A stretch of DNA of 64,000 nucleotides from Euptelea pleiosperma (GCA_035048495.1 CM068541.1:8501929-8565928), one strand, 5' to 3'; shown: positions 1-12,104, counted from the first letter of the stretch. Translations and numbers: made by a program. The notes: generated by a model from the letters alone, not told the origin.

Positions 1-300
1 TTGACTCGTGAATGTTTGGCCCACACCTTCGTAAACCTACACGCCAAAAAAAAAACACATGGTTAGTAATTTTTAGCCATTGATTTGGGCATTTTTTCAT
101 CATGAGATTATAATCAATCCACAAGCTTGTTCATGAAGCCCGTGAAGAAAAAGTGTTCGAAGCCAATGTATAGAAATTACCGATCACACTGATTTTGGTG
201 TGTATGTCCACCAATATGTGGGCCAATTATTCATGGGTCAGTGGGCCCAAAAGAGTGTGCTGGCACTTTGAACTTTGAAGGACTTCTACGTCAATACTCA
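1..300. repeat. Palindromic MITE family B, left-truncated copy
   Basis: Two arms face each other: an early part with aatgtttggcccacacctt and a late part with tgtgtccaccaat-type sequence ending in ttcatgggtcagtgggccc. The same pattern recurs at 20,330-20,620, 58,080-58,290 and 59,295-59,672. It has no coding content. The left end lies outside the window. The superfamily is not determined. Confidence 0.65.
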
Positions 301-484
301 TCACAGAACGGCTCCAGCCAATTATTGGGCACAAACGACAAAACCATATGGATTAAGGAGAACTTTTATGTCAAACACTGACGTAATTTGATCACCATGA
401 GTACTTGATCAATGGTTAGGTATGGTCCAATTTTGCTCGTGGACGGGTAGAAATTTGCTGACCAGTGTCAGTAAGCAAAGTTGC

Positions 485-735
485 CGACAAACCATAATAT
501 GATCCACGTGGCATATCCTGAGTGCTTTCTAAGCGTTGGATTAGAGTCGTTTTGATGGGTTGATTTTTAACCGTGGAATTTGAACATTATTGACCATTAT
601 TTGGGTACAAATAGCCAAAGTTTGAAATCATTAATCAGTCTGATTTTTGGTTTTTTGGTCCACCTAGAGATTGTCAAACATCTATGCGGTCAGTGTCCTC
701 TAAGAGTGTGCCATGTGGTGGTCACGTAAGACCAA
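485..735. repeat. MITE family A copy, degraded
   Basis: Contains the family A core: gcgttggattagagtcg, then ttgaccattatttgggtac, then gtccacctagagattg and the end catgtggtggtca. Family A is the commonest repeat of the window (about ten copies). Full copies at 42,269-42,649 and 62,818-63,200 show Mutator-like ends. Confidence 0.7.
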
Positions 736-756
736 TGTATGGCCATCGCTAAATGG

Positions 757-934
757 AGTAAAACTTCTGTCACAATCGGATTGCAAATCACACAAACACG
801 GCCAATGAGTTCTCGGTACGTACACCTAAAAAAGCAAAAGCACGTGGGTACATTGCAAGCACTTGTGTACGTGCCGAGAACTCATTGGCTTGTGATTGTG
901 TGATTTACTATTTCGTGTGATTGAAGTTTTACTC
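757..934. repeat. MITE family C, Mutator-like foldback element
   Basis: The start agtaaaacttctgtcac and the end gattgaagttttact are inverted. Inside them ccaatgagttctcgg pairs with ccgagaactcattgg, so the whole element can fold into a hairpin. Better copies are at 54,095-54,279 (perfect 9-bp target duplication) and 35,101-35,231. Confidence 0.75.
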
Positions 935-939
935 AGCGG

Positions 940-1335
940 ACCCGCAAACCAAAATTAACTTGACCGGTGATTTCTAGCTGTCATATCTGAGTAACCAAAT
1001 GGTTTGAATGCCAAAACTAAAAACCAACCCATGAAAAATAACTCAAATCCAACGGTTAAAAATCGTCAATCAAGTTGATTTTTGGTCTGTAGGGAAAAAT
1101 CCCAAACACCCCCTCGGGATACCTGTCACTCCCGAGAATGTAACAGTAGTCGGATTGCATCGCCGAGAGAGCCCCACAGAAGTCGCCGAGACAGTTCCTG
1201 CACAAACTCTTCCCAATGGATCCAAAGGACCAGAGGGGGTGTCTAAGAATGTAGGAATATGCCAAACATCTATACGGTCAGTAGTCTCTAAGAATGTATC
1301 ACATATCTCATAGCCTCGTATAGCCGTCCATCGTC
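940..1335. repeat. Degraded MITE A/B-like sequence
   Basis: Carries aaccaacccatgaaaaataa, tccaacggttaaaaatcgt and ttgatttttggtctgtag, which match one arm of families A/B. It then loses similarity and ends in a short tandem tccatcgtccatcgtcc. No believable gene is present; the open frames here are repeat-derived. Confidence 0.45.
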
Positions 1336-1828
1336 CATCGTCCATCGTCCATGGTCAATGAGCAAAAGTAGTATCCGTTAGACAAATTAATCCATGTAAC
1401 CGATATTAATTAGTTACAAACTTAGAATCTTCGAATTGGATAGATCTTGCAAATTATGTGATAACTTGAAGGACTCTTTTCAACCCAAAAATATCCTATT
1501 CTTAAATAAATGAGTAACCAAACGTGAACGTGACACACACGTAGTAGCAAATAAAAGCGAATAAGCTTTAACAATTGTGACTAGAACTTCACCCAACTTG
1601 TTTGGACCCACCCTAGTAAAGATCATAATTACCATGCCTTATCCTAACTATTTCCGATTTGCATCATTAATTCTATTTACCAGATTATTGTATATGCTTT
1701 AATTATCTCAATCAACTTTTCTTTATTTTATCTCCTATTATGTTAATATAAATATTCCAATTACAATCCTCGGGATTCACATCATGAATCTAGGCTCGCC
1801 CCCACCTGATGTGTTTTTTTTATTATTA

Positions 1829-2489
1829 TGGTTGATTGATAGATTCCCTGACCCAAACCTGATATTATTAGATTGGATCATCGAGGCAATCCCATCCATT
1901 GATAGCCCTACTTGTGAGAGACTTGGTATAAATTCCTGATTGCACACACACGAGAGATGGTGAATGGATGCCCCACTTAGGGTTGTCAATTTGTACCCAT
2001 GGAACCAAATACTAGAATTGATTATCTCAATTCTGTGACTAATTATTTCAGGACTGGAACCAAAAATACTTAGGATTGATAAGAACTGAAGGGTTCTAGT
2101 TCTTAACATACTAGTACTAGGACCAACCCAGAACCAACATATGTAGTAGACCAGGGTTGATCAAACTGGTTTGAGTACTAGTATGTTAAGAACCAGAACC
2201 TTTCGGTTCCTATCAATTCAAAGTATTTTTGGTTCTAGTCCTGAAATAACTAGTCACAGAATTGAGATAATCAATTCTAGTAATGGTTCCATGGGTACAA
2301 ATTGACACCCCTAAGTGGGGCATCCATTCACCATCTCTCATGTTTGTGTTGTAGTTTTGCAATCATGGATTTATAACAAGTCTCTCTCACAAGTAGAGCT
2401 ATCTATAGACCAGAATGCCCCGATCATCCATTCTGATAATTAATATCAAGTTTTGGTCAGGGAATCTATTAATCATTTATCGATCAACC
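1829..2489. repeat. Long inverted repeat (foldback) with about 300-bp arms
   Basis: The left arm (about 1,829-2,119) runs from ggttgattgatagattccct to cttaacatactagtactagg. The right arm (about 2,163-2,489) is its reverse complement, from agtactagtatgttaag to gggaatctattaatc, with a spacer of only about 50 bp. The arms share many exact blocks (gccccactta/taagtggggc; attgattatctcaattct/agaattgagataatcaat). Transcription through it would give a long hairpin RNA. The central part has the mixed aaccagaacc composition of the hAT-like family described at 15,347. Confidence 0.8.
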
Positions 2490-3934
2490 TTACTGATCTG
2501 AAAATGACCTGATTGAATATATCTTACACACACACACATAATCGGTCATGGAGCTGACATGGAGATGAGTTAAAGGGCTGATTTTTTGTGATAATTTGTG
2601 AGAATAATTTCCTCACCATGGTGATCATCCTCACAAAAATCAGCCCATTTCTACGTTTGAAGCCTTATGAAAAGTGACATGCAAGTTGAATTTTTTTTTT
2701 TATGGTACCCATTTTCACTTAAGTCCACATTCGATAAGGTTAAAAGTTTATCGGTGACCTAACATTTAGCCAACTTAATCAATAAACTTGTTAAATTTGA
2801 TTTAACGAAAGTAAAAGCTACAAATTGTTCAGTCAAATAACAAATGTTTATCAATATACAATTCATTATATAACATCAGATCAAGGTCGATCAAGAGTCG
2901 GCCCTATGGTTAGTTGGATTTTGAAACCTAAATCCAAATACAATCCAATGGACTCAATACCTTGATCATTGATCTGACCTGATCCATTACTTTAGAGTTA
3001 TTCGACCTCGCAGAAAAGTCCAAAAAGTGAATTGAGCTCATATTAGGTTTCGAGCTCAAGCATGGCTCATGTTTCTAGCTTCAGTCAGGTTTCAGACCCA
3101 CTAAAACCCCCTTTTTTTAAAAGAAGAAAATGAAGTCTTTTTAAAATTTTGGGTTTCGGGTCGAGTTTGGTTTGGATCTACTTTGGGGGTGGAACCCGGG
3201 CCTTGATGTAAGGTGTCACCCAAAGATCACAAAGAAGGTAGAATTAAGGCTTCAATAAATCCAGCCACGGACGAGAATCACGATCTTCCACAAATCTTAG
3301 CTGAATTTACAAAGAAACACAAAAGAATTACGGAAAATTAATTAAGAGAATTCTCTTGTCAATTCAACTAAAAAATCAAAAGTCCCAATTACAACCTTTA
3401 TTTTATAAACTAAAAATCCAAACTTTTTGAAATAGTAAAATTCCTAAAAATAGATGGTTTCCCATTTATTAAAGGGAAATTTAAACTCTTTCTACTAATC
3501 TTAAGATTGTTAACAAAGACTTTCTAAAGTAAATCGAAACTTAAAGGACACCTTTTAAAACATGAAATATAAAAACTTAGTAAAAATAACGACAACTTCC
3601 AATTTTTGATTTTCAACCCTTTTCGGTATTGTTTTTGCCTCGAAAACGATAATAAGAGAATAAATAGTTAAGTGCATAAAGCTTAGCAAGATGACCGTGT
3701 GTATATGCAATAATAGTGATTCTGAACTATAAATGCAAAATTTTAATTGTTTAAGTTAAGGTATACATTTAGCTTTTACAATGACCTTCTAATCAAATCG
3801 CTCTAAATAATCATCTTCTAATTGCATGCTCATACCAAAAAATTTGTTTGACCAAGCTTGGGAAGAATGATACTGGGGTAGGACCGGTATCATGCCAGAC
3901 ATATATCCCAAGCCCTAGATAACGAATAATACTT
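2490..3934. other. AT-rich intergenic stretch without recognised genes
   Basis: I see no ORF with a recognisable product. Around 2,575-2,660 a short inverted repeat (gggctgatttttt ... aaaatcagccc) resembles family M at 17,005-17,333. The rest, 2,700-3,930, is single-copy within this window. Confidence 0.5.
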
Positions 3935-4465
3935 ACCGGACCGTCGATCAGTGATTGTCACCCATAATATGAACCACGTGTCTATTTGGAGTATCTACTC
4001 GGGTAGTATCTATCGGGAGTTGTGGGACACTTTTTTTGGGTATCTGATATTTAGCTTCAAGACAATTTTGCAGAAGTAATAGTACTGTACTCGATTTTGC
4101 CTTTCTTTGTTTTTGGTTCAAGATCTTCTTGATCTCTTATTAATATATCTTGATGGATTTATCCAAAAAAAAAAAAAAAGAACCACGTGTCACAATTTTA
4201 GAGGGTATTGGCCGTATGGATGTTTGGCCAATCCCTAGGTGGACCTATAAACCAAAATCAATCTGATTAGTGATTTCTAAGCGTTGGATTGGAGTCATTT
4301 TTCATGGGTTGATTCAGGCATTATTTGGGGTGCAAGATCGAAAGGTTTGAAATCACTAATCAGGCTGATTTTTGGTTTGTAGATCTACCTAGGGATTGGC
4401 CAAACATCCAAGCTGTCAGGATCCTCTATAAATGTGCCGCGTAGCTCATATTGTGGGCGGTCAGG
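3935..4465. repeat. MITE family A copy split by a nested retroposon
   Basis: The left piece (about 3,935-3,982) ends in catgaaccacgtgtc-type sequence. The right piece (4,180-4,465) resumes with the duplicated gaaccacgtgtc and runs through tggatgtttggccaatccct to the opposite end, cgtagctcatattgtgggcg. The two pieces together make one continuous family A copy interrupted by the insertion at 3,983-4,179. Confidence 0.75.
3983..4179 (+). mobile_element. Short non-LTR retroposon (LINE 3' end or SINE) with poly(A)
   Basis: A 197-bp insertion ends in a run of 15 A (about 4,165-4,179). It is flanked by a perfect 12-bp duplication, gaaccacgtgtc, at 3,971-3,982 and 4,180-4,191. The 3' part (ttgatggatttatcc before the A tail) resembles two other poly(A)-ended sequences at 29,400-29,515 and 51,650-51,755. 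A target duplication of this length plus poly(A) is the mark of target-primed reverse transcription. Confidence 0.8.
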
Positions 4466-4767
4466 GCTCAGGCAAGTTGTTTTTTTTTTGTAATACTCCT
4501 AGATAGTCTCTCCTTTCGAAAGAAAAAAAAAAGAACAGAAAAGAAATACTAATCTAAGCAAAGAAACAAGGCCAATCTCCCACCCGAAAAGAGATGCCGA
4601 GGAATCGGTCCTCGCGCGCGATGATCAAGCCATGGTAAATTGGCAAACAATCCGTTAATCAAGCCGTTTGAGCGATCTTCGTGACAGCCACGTCAGCAAT
4701 AGTAAAGATCGCGGCCTTGTCTCGAAGTTAAACGCGGAAGTAGGTTTACAAACAAGCATGCTTTTCT

Positions 4768-4815
4768 CTGAGTCTCTCTCTCTCCCTCCCTCCCCTCTTG
4801 CTGGCCATATAAAAG
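4768..4815 (+). promoter_or_regulatory. Core promoter of the GAUT4-like gene
   Basis: A pyrimidine-rich patch (ctctctctctccctccctcc, about 4,775-4,795) is followed by catataaaag at 4,806-4,815, a good TATA box. This predicts transcription starting near 4,840 and a 5' leader of about 310 bases. Confidence 0.55.
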
Positions 4816-4823
4816 CCGGTTTT

Positions 4824-5142
4824 CAAAAGCGGTTTCGCTGGCAGTGTTTCGTTCCTTCAAGCGGTTTTCTGCAATGCAAGATTCTCCACTACGCTGAAAG
4901 ACCAGTATTCAAAAGCGGTTTTTAGTCCACGAAATCTCCTGTTTTAAGATTAACGGAATTCGATTGGCAAATATTTTTTTTTGAAGTAAACAATTTCTTC
5001 CTGCAAAGGCGGTTTTTTGCTGTTCTGGTTTAGGGAATAAGCGGTTTCTCAGTTGCAGATTTGTATTGACTCGTGGCTTTTTCGGGAAATGAGCGGTTTT
5101 GTTTCAAGCTAGTTTTGGCTGTCGGAACAAAAGCGGTTTTGG
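4824..5142 (+). repeat. Dispersed AGCGGTTT(T) repeats in the GAUT4-like 5' leader
   Basis: The core (a)agcggttt recurs at about 4,827, 4,859, 4,914, 5,007 (as aggcggttt), 5,039, 5,091 and 5,130. Further ccggtttt variants lie at 4,816 and, inside the coding start, at 5,167. Spacing is irregular (30-90 bp), so this is not a simple tandem repeat. Function is unknown; it sits wholly in the predicted leader. Confidence 0.7.
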
Positions 5143-5152
5143 TTGGGAAACG

Positions 5153-8100
5153 ATGATGCCGAGAAAACCGGTTTTGTTCTTGCTGTTCTTTACAGTTCTT
5201 GCTCCGATTGTTCTTTATACAGACAGGCTTGGAAGCTTCACGAGTTCGTCCTGTAAGTTTCAATGAGGAGACAGAAGAGAAAAAATTTCAGATCTGTTGA
5301 TTTCTTTTTCACTAATTTGATCTTTTTCTTGGTGTTTTTGCAGCTAGAAACGAGTTCATCGAAGATGTTTCGACTCTCGTAAGTAGCTTTCTCTACACGA
5401 GGTTTGATTTGAACTAATTTGATAAAAAAACTAATTTTTAATTTTTCTTGTTTTTCTTCCAGAGTTTTGGCTCAGATATCAGAAAATTAAATCTGCTTCC
5501 GCAGGTAATTTTTTCCTATAATTATCCTTTTTTTTTATATAATATTCCTGAATTTCAGATCTAATTTTATTTTTTTCATTCTTTTAATTGTGTAGGAATC
5601 GTCAAATAGATTGAAAGAGCCTATCGGAATCATTTATTTGGATAATTCGAGCAATAATGTTTTGAGTTCCAGCGAAATCGGAGAATCGACAGAAGGTAAA
5701 AGTTTTAAGAAACTGTAACGTTGTTTGGAATTCCTTTGTATTGAAAGTGTTTGCTGATTCTGGAATTACAGAGTTGCCACTGAAGAAATTTACAAAGAAT
5801 TAGAGAATAGTCGAATTCGAAGTACCTTAGAACACATTTTCGATTTAATTCATCATCATCTACACCTTATCCCAAATATCTTCATATTTGTTGCTTAATT
5901 TTAATGGAATTGTTCACATTTGTACGTTATTTACAGAATTGTCATCGACAGAGTCAACGGAGCACAAAACCAGAGTATTATCTGCCACAGATGGTGGGAA
6001 TGAATCCGAAAAGGAAAACATCATCAAGCAGGTGATCGATGGAGTTCATGAAGGAAAAGAGAGTGAGGGCTTACAAAAACCGGAATCAATTGAGGAAGAG
6101 CAAATGGGGGAGGAAAAGAAAGCTGTAGAGACGGAAGAGAAACTGAGGGTATCTGAGGATTCTGAGCAGATGTCTGATAATGCCTCTGAGAAGATGGTAA
6201 ATTTTCTTGTCATTGTTGTTTTCCTTTTGATTCAAGTTAATGTTAATTTTTGGCGTCTTGGAAATGTGTTAACCATGAAATAGTCTTCCACAGCTGGTTA
6301 TTTTAGGTTTGTTTATTATGGGTTTCTTCCATTGTCTGATCCTGTATCTAAATAATTTGCAAGTATTGGTTCTCTATTTGTTGATTCTAAGGGGCTTTAT
6401 GTGTTCTTAATTCTGAGTATATTCTATGATATTGATTATTTGTTCTGTTAATGGAAATAATCCTCACTCGAGGGTTTGACTCTTCTAAAGATTTGTTGGA
6501 TTAGCTGACCACTATTTGTCCAAAATCTAGAGTTTTTGAAAATGGTAACCATTACAACACCCACCCACCCTTCTTAATGTGCATTTTCCGTTGAGTTCCC
6601 ATGGGACTTGAAAACGGTGAGATCGATGTTATTATTATGAGGGAAGAAAACATATCAGACTTCTAATTATGAACTTGTTAGTCTTTTCTTTTCTACTCTT
6701 AAAGTTATCTACACATTTGAAATTAAGAAATTTACCATTTGGTCGCATGTAAAATTATTGGGAGCAATAAGGGTTTCAAGAAATTCGCGGCTCTTCACAT
6801 GTTATTCTGTTTTCTTCTTAGTTTTGTGAAAGTTACCTTGGGCAATACTCTAAATGATCAACAACTAATGTTGGACTGGCTGAACCAATTTCTTTCAAAA
6901 AGTTACATAACTCTCACAATTTCATCTTGAACTTCCAATCTCTTTGAATTGGCTGGAAAGATGATTTAGAATAAGCAAAGCAAGAGATGAATGATTATTC
7001 TTGAATGAAGAAAAAAAAAAAAAATTGAACCTGACACCAACAAGTGAACATAAAGCTCTTTTTATTTAAAAATTTTCTGTACTTCTAATTTCAGGAAAAC
7101 AAAACTGAGCAACAATTTTTACAAGCCTCTGAGGAAGCTGATTCCAAAGAAACTCTAAAGACTAACTCTGGCAGGCTGAGTGACCAAAGGGTTATGCCAG
7201 ATGGTCGAGTTCGGCATCTTAAAGATCAGCTGATAAGGGCAAAGGTCTATGTTGGCCTCGGGGCTACTCGAAACAATCCCCACTTCATAAAGGAGCTCCG
7301 ATTGCGGATGAGGGAAGTTCAGCGAGCACTTGGCGATGCAACCAAAGATTCTGAACTACCAAGGAAGTAAGTCCTTTCTTCAAATCTATTGTTAGCTGGA
7401 CTTGATCACATGAGATTGTGTAGTGAGACTGTCTTCTAATGGTTTCTTATCTAGTGGGTTGGCCTGATATCCTTTAATATTTTCTTCATGTGGTGTGGAG
7501 TACGGTTCATCAACTTTGGTTGAAGTTCTTGTTCACTTTACCATCTCACATTTGTTATAAGCTATAGTTTCATGTTTTCTGAATCCAGTGCCTACGATAA
7601 ATTGAAGGCGATGGAGCAAACTTTGGCCAAAGGAAAGCAAATTCAAGATGACTGTACTGCCGTAGTTAAGAAGCTCCGTGCTATCCTCCACTCGACGGAA
7701 GAACAGCTTCGAGTGCACAAGAAGCAGACCATGTTCTTGACACAACTTGCAGCAAAAACCCTTCCGAAGGGTCTTCACTGCCTCCCCTTACGCCTGTCAA
7801 CAGAGTATTATTCCTTGAATGTTAGCCAGCAGCAGTTCCCAAATCAAGAGAAACTAGAAGACCCCAAACTGTACCACTATGCACTGTTCTCAGACAACAT
7901 ATTGGCAGCAGCAGTGGTCGTAAACTCAACCATTTCTCATGCAAAGGTAAAGCTCATCATCAACAAACAGAACAAACTCTTTGTCGAATTAATTTTTATT
8001 GGCTTGTAATTAATACTACATATGCTATTTTTCCCAGTACCCGGCAAACCATGTTTTCCACATTGTTACGGATAGGCTTAATTATGCAGCAATGAGGATG

Positions 8101-9668
8101 TGGTTTCTAGTTAATGCACCAGGCGAAGCTACTATTCAGGTTCAGAACATTGAAGAGTATACATGGCTAAATTCAAGTTATAGTCCAGTTCTCAAGCAGC
8201 TTGGTTCTCCATCCATGATAAATTATTACTTCAAGTCTCATCGTGCAAATTCTGATTCAAACTTAAAGTTCCGGAACCCAAAGTACCTTTCCATCCTAAA
8301 CCATCTCCGATTTTACTTGCCAGAGATCTTCCCGAAGCTCAACAAAGTGCTCTTCTTAGATGATGATATTGTAGTGCAGAAGGATCTCACGGGGCTTTGG
8401 TCCCTTGATCTGAAAGGGAAGGTTAATGGTGCGGTTGAGACTTGTGGAGAAAGCTTCCACCGGTTTGATCGTTATCTCAACTTCTCGAATCCTCTCATTT
8501 CTAAGAACTTTGATCCTCATGCTTGTGGATGGGCGTATGGAATGAATATTTTTGATTTGGAGGAATGGAAGAAGCAGAAAATAACAGAGGTGTACCACAC
8601 ATGGCAGAATCTGGTAAGAGAGAAATGTTTATTTATCAAGTATATATATTATAAATTGGCGTCAACTTCATAATTTTTCTCCAAGGATTTCTGTGAAGAT
8701 TCTATTTCAAGTAAACATCTTTCGTATCTGATTGCTCTAAATTCAAAGACAAACTTTAAACAACATGTAGACTGAAGCTGTAACCCTTGATAGTGAAACA
8801 TCAACTTTAACACCTAAAACTGAAGACTTGAATACCATAACCACCCTTCACAATAGTATCCCTCTGTCCAACCCCACGCATTACATTTGCAGTTCTTTCT
8901 TAATTCTGGTAGTTGTGTAGTGAACTTTATACTATGAAAACCAAACCAAACCAAACCATGAACCCTGGTAAATAAAGTTGTAAAAGTATTCATTTGAGCT
9001 TATCAAACCTAAATTAGGTTTATGATCCTTGTAAGTCAGCTCCATTGGTACATGTGTTGAGTTAGTGAGATGGAGGCAGTAAATACTTCATTTGTAACAT
9101 GTGGAATCTCTACCATGTGGTCAGAAAGCTTGGTCAAGCACTTGAGAACTTAAAAAGTTCTTTGTAACCATAGGTTCTCTATACTCGAGAAACTAAATCG
9201 AGGAAAACTGATATTGAGTCTTTGAATTCAAGTTTAGTTTCAAGTTTTCGAAACATTAACACAAGCATGCTGTTATAATGCCTTAACTCACATGCATGCT
9301 CAATAATCACAATAAATACTCAGCTTGAGTGTTCTTTCTTGATCAATGAAGAAGAAAATTTGAATTCTGAAGCATTCTTGTTTCGCGCACAGAATCAGGA
9401 CAGACAGCTATGGAAGTTGGGAACCCTGCCACCCGGTCTGATAACATTTTGGAACCGCACATTTTCCATCAATCGGTCTTGGCATGTCTTGGGCCTTGGC
9501 TACAACCCAAATGTCAACCAGAAGGAAATCGAACGAGCGGCTGTCATACACTACAATGGAAACTTGAAACCATGGCTTGAGATAAGCATACCCAAATACA
9601 GAAACTACTGGGCAAAATTCGTCGACTACGATCAAGTGTATCTGCGCGACTGCAACATCAATCCATAA
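5153..9668 (+). CDS. GAUT4: Galacturonosyltransferase 4-like (homogalacturonan synthesis), nine exons
   Basis: Exons: 5153-5252, 5344-5378, 5463-5504, 5596-5695, 5937-6196, 7095-7366, 7589-7946, 8038-8613, 9393-9668. They join in frame to 672 codons plus TAA, all introns GT/AG. Known role: GAUTs (CAZy GT8) transfer galacturonic acid from UDP-GalA to homogalacturonan in the Golgi. Seen: a type II anchor at residues about 7-23 (VLFLLFFTVLAPIVLYT), a variable acidic stem (about 60-200), the conserved HLKDQLIRAK and LKAMEQTLAKGKQIQDD blocks, then the GT8 domain with LFLDDDIVVQ (metal-binding DDD 497-499), GWAYGMN (553-559) and HYNGNLKPW (634-642), ending CNINP. The start is the first of two adjacent ATGs after exon leader repeats; the second is equally possible. 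The catalytic region matches Arabidopsis GAUT4 as I know it; the stem is somewhat longer. Introns 5 (898 bp) and 8 (779 bp) are long. Complete and presumably functional. Confidence 0.96.
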
Positions 9669-10474
9669 GAGGCCCTCTTGGTATCTCCAACCTTTTGATT
9701 TCTTTCTTGACATCAATGTAGAATATATTTTTCCAGGTCTATGTTACTTCATTTTGTGGGTTCTTTTCTGGATAAAGTTTGATTTTTTCTGCACATGCTT
9801 TTCCCACGAGAGTAGTAGCTAGAGATCCATAAACCCCCAATTCATGAAAGCTTTGTTCTTGGCATCTTTTGTGTCACCCCCCCTGCAGAAGTGCGGATAT
9901 ATTTGTACATTTTTCAGAAGTTAAGAGACTAGTGATCAAGCTTTACAGTGTAGTCCATCTTCTCAAGTTCATGTCTATGTGATATTTTGCTGCAAATTTT
10001 CTAGTGCTTCCCCTCTCGCTGTCTTTTGCTTACATAAAGGGAGGTAAACTTACACCCAAATTTATCATTTTGTCCTTAGAACGGGGAATATTTGTAAATT
10101 CCTAATTTTTTTTTCAGTTCCTTAATCCATGGTTTAAAAAACGTTACAACGGTCGTTGTAATGGTGACACTGCATCACTGTTATGTTATTTGCCAAAAAA
10201 CGCTAAAAAAAAGCGGTTCTGTTATTTGGATATCTATGTTATTAAACCGTTATCTGCATTATCTGTCCACTACAATTGTGCAAGTATCGGTCCACTTTAA
10301 AGTATAAACCTTGCCTTAATCAAATGGATCTCCAAAAACTGGTCTACAACTGAGTTTCTTGTGGCCTTGAAACAAAAACCTGGTCCTAGGACTTCAAAGT
10401 TTGAAGTTTGAACTCACCCTCCCAAATTTCTACTTGGAGCATTCAGCCCACTGACCTTTGTGGATGTTTGGTCC
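9669..10474. other. 3' flank of the GAUT4-like gene and intergenic DNA
   Basis: The first few hundred bases are likely 3' UTR (T-rich, no clean AATAAA chosen). At 10,130-10,260 lies a diverged copy of the taacgg family (ccatggtttaaaaaacgtt, then gttattaaaccgttat). No gene is seen. Confidence 0.5.
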
Positions 10475-10778
10475 TGTTGGAGTGTGTTGTTTGGCTGTGT
10501 GACCATCACTCCTTCTGTTAGATCAGTAAAAGATGTACATTGTCATGTCTCCCTCTAACAGCTTAAGCTTATTAAGTGGTTGTCAACGTAGTATTAGAGT
10601 AAGAGGTTCCAGAGCGAGTTCGAGTCCTCGGCAAAGTGGTGCGGATGGTGGGAGTTGTTGGAGCGTGTGGTATTTGGCTGTGGGGCCAGCACTCTGCTTC
10701 TGTTAGATCCGTGGATCCTTTGATATGCATTGTTACGCCTCCTAATAGCTTAACTCTTAGAGTAACGTGGTTGTCCAC
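10475..10778 (+). mobile_element. TRIM-type miniature LTR retroelement
   Basis: Two direct repeats begin tgttggag(t/c)gtgt at 10,475 and 10,656 and end gtggttgtc(a/c)ac at about 10,587 and 10,778. They flank about 68 bp holding a degenerate initiator-Met primer site (gtattagagt) and a purine-rich gcggatggtgggag just before the second repeat. This is LTR-PBS-PPT-LTR with no coding capacity. A related element is in the intron of gene B. Confidence 0.75.
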
Positions 10779-10799
10779 CTCTTGATGGATATACACAAA

Positions 10800-11100
10800 A
10801 AATCAGTTTAATTGGTAATTTCTAACCATTGGATTTGAGCATTTTAATACTGCAATTTCTTGGGTTAATATTACCTTGATTACAAATATATATATAGTTG
10901 GTACGTAGGTCCAGGAGGTTGAGCAAACATCCAAAGGTCAGTAGCCCTAAAAGATGTTCCCAGCGGCATTTTAGGGAGGTGGAGACTTCAAATTTTGAAG
11001 TCCCTGGAGACGGCAAATATTTTCTCCAAAAACCCAATTTGTCGGCCATTGTACGACTCATTGATTGGCCGCACTTTGGGTGTATTTACTAATTTTGTCT
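10800..11100. repeat. Rearranged MITE fragments
   Basis: Fragments of families A and B (aatttctaaccattggattt; ggtccaggaggttgagcaaa) are followed by a small palindrome, gacttcaaattttgaagtc, at about 10,983-11,002. No gene is supported. Confidence 0.4.
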
Positions 11101-11141
11101 TTATCAATCTCCACACAATGAGTCTTATTTCTTGTAGGTGT

Positions 11142-11383
11142 AGTAGAACTTTGATGACAGGGTGTTCTCATCGAGGGCGATGACAGCACGCAATATGAAC
11201 CACGTGGCTCTTTTAGAGGAGTCTGACCGTATGGATGTTTGGCCAATCACTAGGTGGACCTACAAACCAAAAATCAGTCCGATTAGTGATTTCTAAGCCG
11301 GTTGAATTGGAATTATTTTCATGGGTTGATTTTAACTGCTGGAATTTGAGCATTATTGACCATTATTTGAAGTACAAAGATCC
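11142..11383. repeat. MITE family A, half copy
   Basis: Starts with tagtagaactttgatgacag, close to the family end gagtaaaactttgatgacag, and continues through gtatggatgtttggccaatc. It stops near the centre (attatttgaagtacaaagat) without the second arm. Confidence 0.7.
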
Positions 11384-11836
11384 AATTGTTTGGTGGAGAG
11401 CGAGCCGAGTGTGATTCGGTTGAATGGAGGTATACACCGATTTTGCGAAGCCGACTCCATACCGTTGAAAAAGGGCTTAAGATGGTCATGATAATGGTGT
11501 AATCCTAGTTACAAAATGGCCGTTATATAACAACCCGCTCCTTTATTTTATTTTAATATTCCGTTATAACCTCAAAACTGGAAAATGGTAACCTTTGCAA
11601 CGTCCGTTATTTTTGGAAAAAAAATAAAATTAGACCGTTATTAGGTTTGCTGAAAATAATATTTTTTTGACACCTACTAAGACGCAACTGATGTGACACG
11701 TTATAACGGTCTTCACGGTATCATTCTGAGACCGTTAAAACTGGTAACTATTATTTTACTCCACCGACAGATTGCAGTCAAAAACTGTTCTTGAAAGTAC
11801 CGAATTGGAGGTTGGAATTAGGCTTTAGGGTTTACG
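11384..11836. other. Intergenic, with taacgg-family traces
   Basis: Phrases such as taacaacccgctcctttatt, gttataacctcaaaactgg and aacgtccgttatttttgg (about 11,525-11,760) mark an old copy of the taacgg repeat. No gene is seen. Confidence 0.4.
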
Positions 11837-12104
11837 GCAGTAAAACTTCGCTGACCATCTACCGCCCACAATATGAGCCACCTGATTATTGATTTCTATC
11901 GTTGGATTGGAGTCATTTTCATGGGTTGATTTTAACCGTGTGACCATTATTTGGGGTACAAGGATCCAAAGGTTTGAAATCACAAATTAGACTGAGTTTT
12001 TGTTTGTAGGTCCACCTAGAGATTGGCCAAACATCCATACGGTCAGCGTCCTCTAAGAGTGTGTCACGTGGCTCATATTGTAGGCGGTCAGCGAAGTTTT
12101 ACTC
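11837..12104. repeat. MITE family A, near-complete short copy
   Basis: The inverted ends (c)agtaaaacttcgctgacc and ggtcagcgaagttttact match over about 18 bp, with the usual core between them. I could not read a convincing target duplication. Confidence 0.75.

Noticed and set aside
1777..2109. 110-codon minus-strand open frame
   Set aside because: It lies almost wholly in one arm of the long inverted repeat; no motif and no independent support.
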